This document shows positions 38,720-46,218 of a stretch of 64,000 nt of DNA, piece by piece (the first letter of the stretch is position 1; every line of letters begins with the position of its first letter). Source of the stretch: Comamonadaceae bacterium (GTDB taxonomy: Bacteria > Pseudomonadota > Gammaproteobacteria > Burkholderiales > Burkholderiaceae_C). The notes under the pieces are model-generated. The model did not search any database. It was not told the DNA's origin and saw only the letters and a list, made by a program, of their open reading frames with translations. The stretch spans positions 1 through 64,000 of the forward strand of contig CANBVJ010000008.1 in the NCBI GenBank assembly GCA_947372865.1, in the 5' to 3' direction. Both the position numbers and the translations under genes were made by a program.

Positions 38720-39532
38720 TTAACCGGCCAGCCCTTTGTACAACATATAGGCCGCCAGACAATACAGCAGCAGCGCGAATATGCGCTTGAGCTGCGCCAC
38801 TGGCACGAGGTGGGCGATCTTGGCTCCCCAGGGTGCGGTCAGCACGCTGCCCGCGCCGATCACCGCCAGCGCTGGCAGCCAGACGTAGCCCAGCGCGCCT
38901 TCGGGTAGCGCGGTCAGGGCCGAGCCGCTGACGATATAGCCCACGGTGTTGGCCAGCGCAATCGGAAAACCCAGCGCCGCGCTGGTGCCTACGGCGTTGC
39001 GCATGGGCACGTTGCGCGAAACCATAAAGGGCACGCTGACAAAACCGCCGCCAGCGCCCACCAGCCCGGATAAAAAGCCGATCACGCCGCCGGCCGCCAC
39101 CTGGCCGGCGGGGCCAGGCATTTCGCGGTTAGCCTGGGGTTTTTTGTCGCGCAGCATTTGGGTGGCGGAAAAACTCACAAAAAGGCCAAAAAAGATGGCC
39201 AGCCAGGTGCCCTTGAGCACGCTGAACATACCCACGCTGGCCAGCGCACCGCCCAGCATGATGCCGGGCGCCAGGCTTTTGACAATGTCCCAGCGCACTG
39301 CGCCACGCTGGTGGTGGGCGCGCACGCTGGCCACGCTGGTAAATACGATAGTGGCCATGGACGTGGCAATCGCCATCTTGACTGCCAGATCGGCGCTGAC
39401 ACCGCGGTGCGACAGGATCAGGGTCAGAAAAGGGCCCATCAGCATGCCCCCGCCAATGCCCAAGAGGCCTGCCAAAAATCCAGTACACAGGCCAAGCAAC
39501 GCCAGTTCGGCGATCAGGGTGGGTTCGAGCAT
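38720..39532 (-). CDS. TSUP family permease (sulfite exporter TauE/SafE-like)
   Basis: Membrane protein of about 270 residues with eight or so hydrophobic segments. The two family repeats are visible as GFLAGLLGIGGGMLMGPFL and GFLSGLVGAGGGFVSVPFM. TSUP members move sulfite, sulfoacetate or other small organosulfur anions; the substrate is unknown. I chose the ATG at 39532; an in-frame GTG at 39580 lies inside the 6S RNA 3' arm and is rejected. Confidence 0.87.
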   Translation of the reverse strand: MLEPTLIAELALLGLCTGFLAGLLGIGGGMLMGPFLTLILSHRGVSADLAVKMAIATSMATIVFTSVASVRAHHQRGAVRWDIVKSLAPGIMLGGALASVGMFSVLKGTWLAIFFGLFVSFSATQMLRDKKPQANREMPGPAGQVAAGGVIGFLSGLVGAGGGFVSVPFMVSRNVPMRNAVGTSAALGFPIALANTVGYIVSGSALTALPEGALGYVWLPALAVIGAGSVLTAPWGAKIAHLVPVAQLKRIFALLLYCLAAYMLYKGLAG

Positions 39533-39562
39533 GGGGAGTGGGGGAGTGAGAGGTTGAAAGAA

Positions 39563-39737
39563 GGTGTCTGCAAGTGCCACCGGACCGGCATCCTGAACCG
39601 GGGTTCAGGTGGGCGAGGTCAGCCCCACATTGGGTCCGTCTAACGCGAGACGGTCACGCTTGCGGGGAATATTCCAAGCCCTGGCTCATAGAGCATAGGT
39701 TCAAGGAAATATAAAGCCCGGCGGGCACCGCAGACGC
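39563..39737 (-). ncRNA. ssrS: 6S RNA
   Basis: About 175 nt on the minus strand directly downstream of zapA, the usual location of ssrS. The ends pair: 5' GTCTGC-G-GTGCC with 3' GGCAC-TT-GCAGAC. The 3' part contains CCACCTGAACCCCGGTTCAGG, resembling the E. coli ACCTTGAACC/GGTTCAAGG hairpin, and CCTTGAACC occurs near the 5' side. A TACAAT -10 box sits 6-7 nt before the proposed 5' end. 6S RNA sequesters sigma-70 RNA polymerase in stationary phase. Ends are approximate. Confidence 0.85.
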
Positions 39738-39742
39738 TTTGG

Positions 39743-39748
39743 ATTGTA
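39743..39748 (-). promoter_or_regulatory. -10 box (TACAAT) of the 6S RNA gene
   Basis: Minus-strand GCCTACAATCC; places the start of transcription near 39737, which matches the start of the terminal helix of 6S RNA. No clear -35 box. Confidence 0.5.
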
Positions 39749-39795
39749 GGCCCGCGCACCGACTTGCGTGCGCCGCTGGGGTGCGTCTTTTGGGG

Positions 39796-40128
39796 CTAAA
39801 ACAACAGGCCGTCGCGCGCCAGCACCTTGTCCAGGCGGTGGATCAATGGCTCCAGCAGCTTGTCGTCCTGGCGGCGGTCCAGGGTGAGCGCGGGCGCAGG
39901 TTCGACCGCTACGCCTTCGGGTGGGGCGTCGGCATTGGCCACCTCAAAGGCCAGGTTCAGCGCCGCCAGCACCGCAATGCGGTCCCGGGCGCGCACCTTG
40001 CCGGCGTCGCGGATCTTGCACATGGCGGCGTCCACACGCTGCACGGCCTGGGTCAGCTTGGCCTCGCCGCCCTCGGGACAGCCGAGAAGGTAGTTTTGAC
40101 CCATGATCTGGACGTCGAGTTGTTTCAT
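39796..40128 (-). CDS. zapA: Cell division protein ZapA
   Basis: FtsZ-ring-associated protein; 110 residues. The N-terminal globular domain begins KQLDVQIMGQNYLLGCPEGG, as in other ZapA proteins, with RDRIAVLAALNLAFE leading into the coiled coil. The C-terminal tail is longer than in E. coli. Start overlaps the stop of the upstream coiled-coil gene by 4 bp; 6S RNA lies downstream. Confidence 0.92.
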   Translation of the reverse strand: MKQLDVQIMGQNYLLGCPEGGEAKLTQAVQRVDAAMCKIRDAGKVRARDRIAVLAALNLAFEVANADAPPEGVAVEPAPALTLDRRQDDKLLEPLIHRLDKVLARDGLLF

Positions 40129-40379
40129 GGTGTGTCGTCAGGCTTGGGGCTGGGGGTGGGCGCCACGGCGTCGCTGTCAGGCTGGCCGGGCAGGCGGTCG
40201 AGCAAGGCGTCGATACGCGCGCGCGCCGCACTCAGGCGGGATTTGAAAGAATCGCGCTCGGTGGTGAGCGCCTGCACCTGGCTGCTGAGCAAGGCGTTGG
40301 TGCGTTGGAGTTCTTCGTATCGCACCAGCAGGCGCTCAACGCGCTCGGCGATTTGCTCAGTGGGGGACAAGGGCTGCAT
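40125..40379 (-). CDS. Small coiled-coil protein upstream of zapA (ZapB-like/TIGR02449-like)
   Basis: 84-residue protein with a predicted coiled coil over residues 5-62 (IAERVERLLVRYEELQRTNA onward) and a Pro/Asp-rich tail. Proteins of this type precede zapA in many beta- and gammaproteobacteria and are thought to act in cell division. The stop overlaps zapA by 4 bp. A TACAAT box 9-14 bp before the ATG would place the transcript start at or next to the start codon. Confidence 0.8.
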   Translation of the reverse strand: MQPLSPTEQIAERVERLLVRYEELQRTNALLSSQVQALTTERDSFKSRLSAARARIDALLDRLPGQPDSDAVAPTPSPKPDDTP

Positions 40380-40387
40380 AGCGCGAC

Positions 40388-40393
40388 ATTGTA
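40388..40393 (-). promoter_or_regulatory. Candidate -10 box (TACAAT) of the zapA operon
   Basis: Minus-strand GACCTACAATGTCGCGCTATG. The spacing to the ATG at 40379 is only 8 nt, so the mRNA would be leaderless or nearly so. Confidence 0.45.
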
Positions 40394-40431
40394 GGTCGCA
40401 GCCAAGCGGTTTTCTTACGCGCTCTGCGCCT

Positions 40432-40437
40432 TAGAAT
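40432..40437 (+). promoter_or_regulatory. Candidate -10 box (TAGAAT) of the btu operon
   Basis: TTAGAATCAG lies just before the riboswitch, so transcription would start near 40444, at its first paired element. The -35 region (TTTTCT about 17-18 bp upstream) is weak. Confidence 0.4.
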
Positions 40438-40440
40438 CAG

Positions 40441-40663
40441 CCCGTTGGTGCTCGCGCCGTGGTTCACACGGTGCAGTTCAACGGGAAGCAGGAGGGAAAA
40501 GCTGTGCAACAGCCGACCTAACCTGCGCTGCCCCCGCAACGGTAAGTGGACAAATCGACGCTCGTACCTGGGTTTCGATTTCGCTCCCATCACAGCCACT
40601 GAGTGCCCTGAACAAGCACTTGGGAAGGCGATGGGGGTTGTGCCATCAGCCCGGATACCGGCC
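40441..40663 (+). promoter_or_regulatory. Cobalamin (AdoCbl-type) riboswitch
   Basis: Leader RNA that represses the downstream transport operon when B12 is bound. Conserved parts appear in order: GTTGGTGCTCGCGCC, CAACGGGAAGCAGGAGGGAA, CTGCCCCCGCAACGGTAAGT, AGCCACTG, and the B12 box CAGCCCGGATACCGGCC at 40647-40663. The position directly before btuB fits. The output platform is probably in the hairpins at 40673-40725. Confidence 0.93.
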
Positions 40664-40672
40664 AATAAAGTG

Positions 40673-40692
40673 GTTGCACGCCTGCGTGCAAC
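40673..40692 (+). promoter_or_regulatory. Hairpin downstream of the B12 box
   Basis: Perfect 9-bp inverted repeat GTTGCACGC-CT-GCGTGCAAC, 9 nt after the B12 box. The position suits a switch partner of the riboswitch, but no T-run follows. Confidence 0.6.
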
Positions 40693-40705
40693 TGTGACGC
40701 CCATG

Positions 40706-40729
40706 CGCTGTCGGGGAAGACGGCGAGGG
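40706..40729 (+). terminator. Possible riboswitch-controlled terminator before btuB
   Basis: CGCTGTC/GACGGCG stem (one G-T pair) with a GGGGAA loop, followed by AGGGTTTTA. The T-run is short, so attenuation by this hairpin is possible rather than certain. Confidence 0.4.
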
Positions 40730-40751
40730 TTTTATTGATGGTCTTTTTCCT

Positions 40752-42668
40752 ATGAAAACTGGTAACTCTCGTGCGCGCTTGGCCGCGCTTCCTTTTGCCG
40801 TGGCTGCGGCTTTTTCTTCCAACTCTGGTTTTGCGCAATCTGCGGATAACGCCACGGCGCTGCAGCAGGTGGTGGTGACGGCCATGCGCGTCGAACAGCC
40901 GCTGGCCGATGTGCTGTCGTCCTTGTCGGTCATCACCCGCAAGGACATTGAGCGCTCCCAAGCGCAAACCCTGGCCGACTTGCTGCAAGGCGAGGCCGGT
41001 TTTGAGTTTGGTCGCAACGGCGGGCCAGGCGCGGTCACTTCCTTCTTCTTGCGCGGGCAAGACAGCATCAACACCGCCATCGTGATTGACGGCGTCCGCG
41101 CACCGGTCGATCAGATCGGCTCTTTGCTGGTGATCGACATTCCGATCCAGCAAATTGAACGAATTGAGATCCTGCGTGGCAATGCCAGCGCCTTGTATGG
41201 CGACGCCGCAGTAGGCGGGGTTATCAGCATTACCACCCGCGCTGGCAGCGGGGCGCCCAAAGCCTACGGTTCGGTGACGCTCGGCGCACGCAACACCCGT
41301 GAAGTGCTGCTGGGTTACGCCGGGGAATCCGACGGTTACAAACTTAACCTCAATGTGGGAAGCGCGGCCTCAGACGGCTTTTCGGCAATGAACAGCCAGC
41401 AAAAGACCCGGGCTAATCCAGAGAATGACGGCTACACCAGCCAGTCGCTGGCATTTCGCTTGGATAAAAAGGTCGATGCCGACCTGTCCGTCGGCGTGCA
41501 CTTGAAGGCGAACGCCTCATCGGCTGACTATGACGACGTGGACGATCAAACAGCCACTGCAGCGGACGCCCAAGTCCTGAAAAAGCAAACCCAAAATCTG
41601 GGAGCCTATCTGCGGCGCAATATGACATCGGACTGGTCTACCACCCTGGCGCTCGACATATCCCAGTTGCGATATGAAGATACGAAGAACGGCGTGCTGT
41701 ACGTGGATTGTGGCGGTTGCACTTATCACAATGGCATCTCTACGGCCCATCAAAGCGAAGTTCGATGGTCAAACAACTATCAGGCCGCAGCAGACACGCT
41801 GGTGAACTTTGGCGTTGATTCGACGCAGGCCAGCTATTTAGCCACAGGGGACAGCGCCTATGACATGCGCAAAACCAGCGTGGGCTACTACGCAGGTGTC
41901 ACGCAAAACTTGGGCAAACTCACGCTGCAAGGAAATATGCGTAAAGACCAATTGGTGACAGAAAACACGGTCTCGGGCACCACCGGTCGCAGCGACCAAT
42001 CGGCGAACTCCGGCCTGTTGGGCTTGGGCTATCGCTTGGATGACCAGTGGAAAGTGACCAGCTCCCTTTCCGCTGGCTTTAGGGCGCCTACCGCTTATGA
42101 AGTGGCCGCCACCCCGCTTGTCAAGCCAGAGTTCCACCACAGCCAGGAGATCGGTTTGGTCTACGCAGGCGGCGTAACTTATGCGCGTGCTGTCTATTTT
42201 GAAACCCGCACGGACGACGCCATCACCTCGGACGATGGCTGGCCAGAGATTTACAGCAACGTGGGGCGCACAGAAAACAAGGGCTTGGAGGCGGTGCTGC
42301 AAACCCAGTGGTGGGGCAACCGTGTGCGGGTGTCTTTGGTGTCGCAAGACCCCAAGAACCTGAGCACCGGCTTCGCGCTGGCGCGCCGGGCTCGCAACTA
42401 CGGCAGTATCGACGTCTCGCGGATGGTGGCGGGCTATGAGCTGGGTGCCAAGGTCTATGGTGCTGACGAGCGCAAGAACAGCCAATACGACAGCGTGGTG
42501 CTGGCCGGTTACAGCGTCTGGTCCTTCTACGCCAGCCGGCAAATCGACAGCGAATGGACGCTGCGTGCGCGGGTAGAAAATGCCTTTGACCGCCAGTACC
42601 AGCTCGCCTCCGGCTACAACACGCCGGGCGCGGGTGCTTTTGTTACCCTGCAATACCAGCCTAAATAG
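40752..42668 (+). CDS. btuB: TonB-dependent vitamin B12 receptor
   Basis: Outer-membrane receptor for cobalamin; 638 residues. Signal peptide (ALPFAVAAAFSSNSGFAQ), TonB-box-like QQVVVTAMRVEQ, plug domain (SFFLRGQDSINTAIVIDGVR, IERIEILRGNASALYGDAAV) and a beta-barrel ending in the aromatic-rich FVTLQYQPK. Specificity is inferred from the riboswitch and the downstream btuFCD genes. The ATG has no obvious Shine-Dalgarno, as may be expected for a riboswitch-controlled start. Confidence 0.93.
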   Translation: MKTGNSRARLAALPFAVAAAFSSNSGFAQSADNATALQQVVVTAMRVEQPLADVLSSLSVITRKDIERSQAQTLADLLQGEAGFEFGRNGGPGAVTSFFLRGQDSINTAIVIDGVRAPVDQIGSLLVIDIPIQQIERIEILRGNASALYGDAAVGGVISITTRAGSGAPKAYGSVTLGARNTREVLLGYAGESDGYKLNLNVGSAASDGFSAMNSQQKTRANPENDGYTSQSLAFRLDKKVDADLSVGVHLKANASSADYDDVDDQTATAADAQVLKKQTQNLGAYLRRNMTSDWSTTLALDISQLRYEDTKNGVLYVDCGGCTYHNGISTAHQSEVRWSNNYQAAADTLVNFGVDSTQASYLATGDSAYDMRKTSVGYYAGVTQNLGKLTLQGNMRKDQLVTENTVSGTTGRSDQSANSGLLGLGYRLDDQWKVTSSLSAGFRAPTAYEVAATPLVKPEFHHSQEIGLVYAGGVTYARAVYFETRTDDAITSDDGWPEIYSNVGRTENKGLEAVLQTQWWGNRVRVSLVSQDPKNLSTGFALARRARNYGSIDVSRMVAGYELGAKVYGADERKNSQYDSVVLAGYSVWSFYASRQIDSEWTLRARVENAFDRQYQLASGYNTPGAGAFVTLQYQPK

Positions 42669-42672
42669 GTTT

Positions 42673-43503
42673 ATGCCCGACCTCTCCCCCCAACGCATCG
42701 TCTGCCTGACCGAGGAAACCACCGAGTGGTTGTACTTGCTCGGGCAGGAGCGGCGCATTGTGGGGATTTCGGGCTACACCGTGCGCCCCGCGCGGGCACG
42801 GCAAGAAAAGCCCAAGGTGAGCGCGTTTCTGAGCGCCAAGATCGACAAGATCTTGGCGCTGCAGCCAGACTGCGTGTTTGGGTTTTCTGACTTGCAGGCC
42901 GATATTGCGGCCTTGCTCATTCGCCAGGGCGTGCAGGTCACCGTGTTCAACCAGCGCAGCGTGGCCGAGATTTTTTCGATGATGTACCAGGTGGCGGCCA
43001 TGGTGGGCGAGGCCGCGCAAGGCCTGGAGCGCATTGACGCTATGCGGCAAGGGCTGGACCAGATGCGTACGGAAGTGGCAGCGCTGGAGGCGCAGGGTGC
43101 GCGCCGGCCGCGCGTGTTTTTTGAAGAGTGGGATGTGCCCCACATCAGCGCGATCCGCTGGGTGTCCGAACTCATGGGCATCGCCGGGGGCGACGATATT
43201 TTTCCCGATCTGGCCCACGAGTCGCTGGGCAAGAACCGCATCATTGCCGACGGCTTTGATATCGTGCGGCGCAACCCGGACATCATCATTGGTTCGTGGT
43301 GCGGCAAGAAGTTTCGGCCCGAGACGGTAGCTGCGCGCCCCGGTTGGGCGCAGGTGGCTGCCGTGCGCGACGGCGCTTTGTTTGAAATCAAATCCTCGCT
43401 GATCTTGCAGCCCGGCCCTGCGGCCTTGACTGACGGCGTGGCCGCGCTACACCGCATTTGCCGTGACTGGATGCGGGCGTCTATCGGGCGGGCTGCGGCA
43501 TGA
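42673..43503 (+). CDS. BtuF-like cobalamin-binding protein without signal peptide
   Basis: 276-residue protein with the class III periplasmic-binding fold (PQRIVCLTEETTEWLYLLGQ, ILALQPDCVFGFSDLQADI, RRNPDIIIGSWCGKKF). It starts four bases after the btuB stop and overlaps btuF by 4 bp. The N-terminus is MPDLSPQRIVC, with no hydrophobic leader, so the mature protein should stay in the cytoplasm unless the true start is elsewhere; upstream in-frame sequence is btuB-coding. It may be a cytosolic cobalamin chaperone or a diverged BtuF. Confidence 0.82.
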   Translation: MPDLSPQRIVCLTEETTEWLYLLGQERRIVGISGYTVRPARARQEKPKVSAFLSAKIDKILALQPDCVFGFSDLQADIAALLIRQGVQVTVFNQRSVAEIFSMMYQVAAMVGEAAQGLERIDAMRQGLDQMRTEVAALEAQGARRPRVFFEEWDVPHISAIRWVSELMGIAGGDDIFPDLAHESLGKNRIIADGFDIVRRNPDIIIGSWCGKKFRPETVAARPGWAQVAAVRDGALFEIKSSLILQPGPAALTDGVAALHRICRDWMRASIGRAAA

Positions 43504-44408
43504 AGGCGCTGGCGCTCTTGCTTTCTGTGTTGGCGCTGCTGTGGGGCGCCTGCGCCCAGGCCGCCGCCAGCGCCACCTTGCTGGACGACCGGGGTGCGGT
43601 GGTGCAACTTTTGCCCGTGCCCCAGCGCATCGTCAGCCTTTTGCCTTCGATGACCGAGTCGGTCTGCGCCTTGGGCCAGTGCGCCCAATTGGTGGGCGTG
43701 GACCGCTATTCCAATTACCCAGCCAGCGTGCGCGCGCTGGCGAGCGTGGGCGGCGGGTTGGACCCGAATATTGAAGCCATCGTGGCGCTCAAGCCCGACT
43801 TGGTGTTGGTGGCCACCTCGGCCCCCGGCACCGAGCGCCTGCGCGCCCTGGGCCTGCGCGTGGTGGCGCTGGAGCCCAAAGACTACGTAAACGCCGTGCG
43901 CGTGCTGCGCACCCTGGGCCAGTTACTGGGCGTGGATACGGCCAAGGCCGTGGTGCAAACCATGGAAGCCGATATGCGCGCTGCCGTAGCGCAAGTGCCG
44001 GCCAGCGCGCGTGGCAAGCGGGTGTACTTTGAAGTGAGCCCCGGCCCGTATGCTGCCAGCGCATCGTCCTTTTTGGGGCAGACGCTGGAGCGCCTGGGCC
44101 TGCAAAACATCGTATCCGGCAGCCTGGGGCCTTTTCCCAAGGTCAATCCCGAGTTTGTGGTGCGGGCGCAGCCTGACGTGATTTTGATTGGCGACAGCAA
44201 CGCGGACGCCATGCCAAGCCGCCCCGGCTGGGCCGCCTTGAGCGCCCTGCAGGCGCGCCGCGTGTGCGCTTTTAGCAAAGAAGACGCCGATGTGTTGGTG
44301 CGCGCCGGCCCGCGTATGGCCCAAGGGGCGATGCTGGTGGCGCGCTGCTTGCAAACCGTCTACGGCGCTGCCCCCGCATCGGCCAGCTCCAAGGCGGGCG
44401 CGCCATGA
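43500..44408 (+). CDS. btuF: Cobalamin ABC transporter, periplasmic binding protein
   Basis: 302 residues with a clear signal peptide (MKALALLLSVLALLWGACAQ) and the BtuF fold: PQRIVSLLPSMTESVCALGQ, NIEAIVALKPDLVLV, VNPEFVVRAQPDVILIGD. It delivers B12 to BtuCD. A WGAC sequence could be a lipobox. Overlaps both neighbours by 4 bp, so the operon is tightly coupled. Confidence 0.9.
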   Translation: MKALALLLSVLALLWGACAQAAASATLLDDRGAVVQLLPVPQRIVSLLPSMTESVCALGQCAQLVGVDRYSNYPASVRALASVGGGLDPNIEAIVALKPDLVLVATSAPGTERLRALGLRVVALEPKDYVNAVRVLRTLGQLLGVDTAKAVVQTMEADMRAAVAQVPASARGKRVYFEVSPGPYAASASSFLGQTLERLGLQNIVSGSLGPFPKVNPEFVVRAQPDVILIGDSNADAMPSRPGWAALSALQARRVCAFSKEDADVLVRAGPRMAQGAMLVARCLQTVYGAAPASASSKAGAP

Positions 44409-45421
44409 AGCAGTGGGTGCGCCAACGCCCCATGGCACTTGCGGCCGGGCTGGCCCTGTTGTCGCTGCTCTTGCTGGGTTTGGGTGCCTGTGTGGGCAGC
44501 ACTGGCTTGCAAAGCGTGCGCGAGGTTTGGAGCGACGCCGTGTCGCGGCAAATCGTTTGGGATATTCGGCTGCCGCGCAGCGCCGGGGCCTGGGCTGCGG
44601 GCGCCTTGCTTGGCCTGGCCGGGGCGGTGGCGCAAGGCCTGTTTCGCAATCCGTTGGCCGATCCGTATTTGCTGGGCAGCGCGGCGGGTGCTTCTTTGGG
44701 CGTGTGCGTAGCCTTGGCGCTTTTGGGTGCGTCGCCTGTGGCGGCTCCCTGGCTGCTGCAACTTGGCACTACGGGGGCGGCCTTTGTGGGCGCTACGGCG
44801 GCGGTGTTTTTGACGCTGGCGTTGGCGCGCGGTGTGCAGCAGACCCTGCGCTTGCTGCTGGCCGGGGTGGTGGTGGGCGTGGTGCTGGGGGCGGCCAGCT
44901 CTTTGGTTTTGCTGGTGCAGCCGCAGCTCATGCAGGCCATGCAGGGATTCATGTTGGGCAGCACCGCCTTTGTCGGCTGGGACGCCTGCGTGCTGATGCT
45001 GGGCGGCTGGTGCCTGTGCATGGCGCTGGCCTGGGGCCTGAGCCCGGTGCTTGACGGCCTGTCGCTGGGCGAGAGCACCGCTGCCAGCCTGGGCCTGCCG
45101 GTGGTGCCCATGCGCATGGCGCTGGTGCTGGTGCTGGCGCTGGCTACCGGCACCGCCGTGGCGCACACCGGGCTGATTGCTTTTGTGGGTCTGGCCGCGC
45201 CGCACTTGGTGCGCGCGATGACGCGCGCGGGCCATGCGCGCCTGGTGCTCTTGTCGAGTTTGATGGGAGGCGCCTTGCTGCTGGGCGCGGACCTGCTGGC
45301 GCGCAGCCTGCTGGCCCCGCAAGAGTTGCCCGTGGGCGTGCTGACCGCCGTGCTGGGCGGCGGCTACTTACTCTGGCTGATGCACCGGCAAAACCCTGTG
45401 GCGGTGGGAGCCAAGCCATGA
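44405..45421 (+). CDS. btuC: Cobalamin ABC transporter permease
   Basis: FecCD-family permease, 338 residues with about ten hydrophobic helices. Typical segments are IRLPRSAGAWAAGALLGLAG (Arg-Leu-Pro-Arg motif), GFMLGSTAF and LIAFVGLAAPHLVRAMTRAG, the coupling region. Position between btuF and btuD supports B12 rather than siderophore transport. Confidence 0.92.
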   Translation: MKQWVRQRPMALAAGLALLSLLLLGLGACVGSTGLQSVREVWSDAVSRQIVWDIRLPRSAGAWAAGALLGLAGAVAQGLFRNPLADPYLLGSAAGASLGVCVALALLGASPVAAPWLLQLGTTGAAFVGATAAVFLTLALARGVQQTLRLLLAGVVVGVVLGAASSLVLLVQPQLMQAMQGFMLGSTAFVGWDACVLMLGGWCLCMALAWGLSPVLDGLSLGESTAASLGLPVVPMRMALVLVLALATGTAVAHTGLIAFVGLAAPHLVRAMTRAGHARLVLLSSLMGGALLLGADLLARSLLAPQELPVGVLTAVLGGGYLLWLMHRQNPVAVGAKP

Positions 45422-46218
45422 CGGCCGCCCTGAAGCCGGCATCAACCGTGGCGCTGAGCGCCCAAGGTATTGGCGCCCGCTTGGGCAGCACGCAAGTGCT
45501 GCAAGGCCTGGATTTGCAGATCGAGGCCGCGCGCTGGACCAGCATCGTCGGGCCCAACGGCGCGGGCAAGTCCACCTTGCTCAAGGTGCTTGCTGGTTTG
45601 ATGGCGCACACGGGTGTGGTGCATTTGCAGGGCCAGCCGCTGGCGGCGTGGCCGGCGCGCCAGCGTGCGCAGCAGCTCGCCTGGCTGGGCCAAAGTGAAG
45701 GCGCGGGCGACGATTTGACGGTGTGGGACGTGGCGCTCTTGGGCCGCCTGCCGCACCAGGCCTGGTTGAGCAAGCCCAGGCCCGAAGATTACGCTGCGGT
45801 AGAACACGCCCTGCGCCAGACGCAGGCCTGGGACTGGCGTGAGCGCACCCTGGGCCAGCTCTCGGGCGGTGAGCGCCAGCGCGTGCTGCTGGCGCGCGCC
45901 CTGAGCGTGCAAGCGCCCGTGCTGCTGATGGACGAACCCCTGGTCAACCTGGACCCGCCACACCAGGCCGACTGGCTGCACATCGTGCGCACACTGGTGG
46001 CCCAGGGCACCACGGTGGTCAGCGTGCTGCATGAAATTTCGATGGCCTTGCAGGCTGACACGCTGGTGGTGATGGCGCAGGGCCGCATCTGCCACCAAGG
46101 CCCGTGCGCGGACCCTGCCAGCCACCGCGCACTCGAGGCGGTGTTTGACGCTCGCATTGCCATCCACGCGGTGCAGGGCCAGTGGGTGGCGCTGCCGCGC
46201 GCGACCGACGCCGCATGA
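45418..46218 (+). CDS. btuD: Cobalamin ABC transporter ATPase
   Basis: 266 residues with Walker A (GPNGAGKSTLL), signature LSGGERQRVLLARAL and Walker B PVLLMDEPLVNLD. Energises the BtuC permease. Its stop overlaps the cobQ start by 4 bp (ATGA), which links transport to corrinoid remodelling. Confidence 0.92.
   Translation: MTAALKPASTVALSAQGIGARLGSTQVLQGLDLQIEAARWTSIVGPNGAGKSTLLKVLAGLMAHTGVVHLQGQPLAAWPARQRAQQLAWLGQSEGAGDDLTVWDVALLGRLPHQAWLSKPRPEDYAAVEHALRQTQAWDWRERTLGQLSGGERQRVLLARALSVQAPVLLMDEPLVNLDPPHQADWLHIVRTLVAQGTTVVSVLHEISMALQADTLVVMAQGRICHQGPCADPASHRALEAVFDARIAIHAVQGQWVALPRATDAA

Noticed and set aside
39533-39580. Longer TSUP protein starting at the GTG at 39580
   Set aside because: The added codons lie inside the 3' arm of 6S RNA, and the ATG at 39532 begins directly before the first membrane segment.
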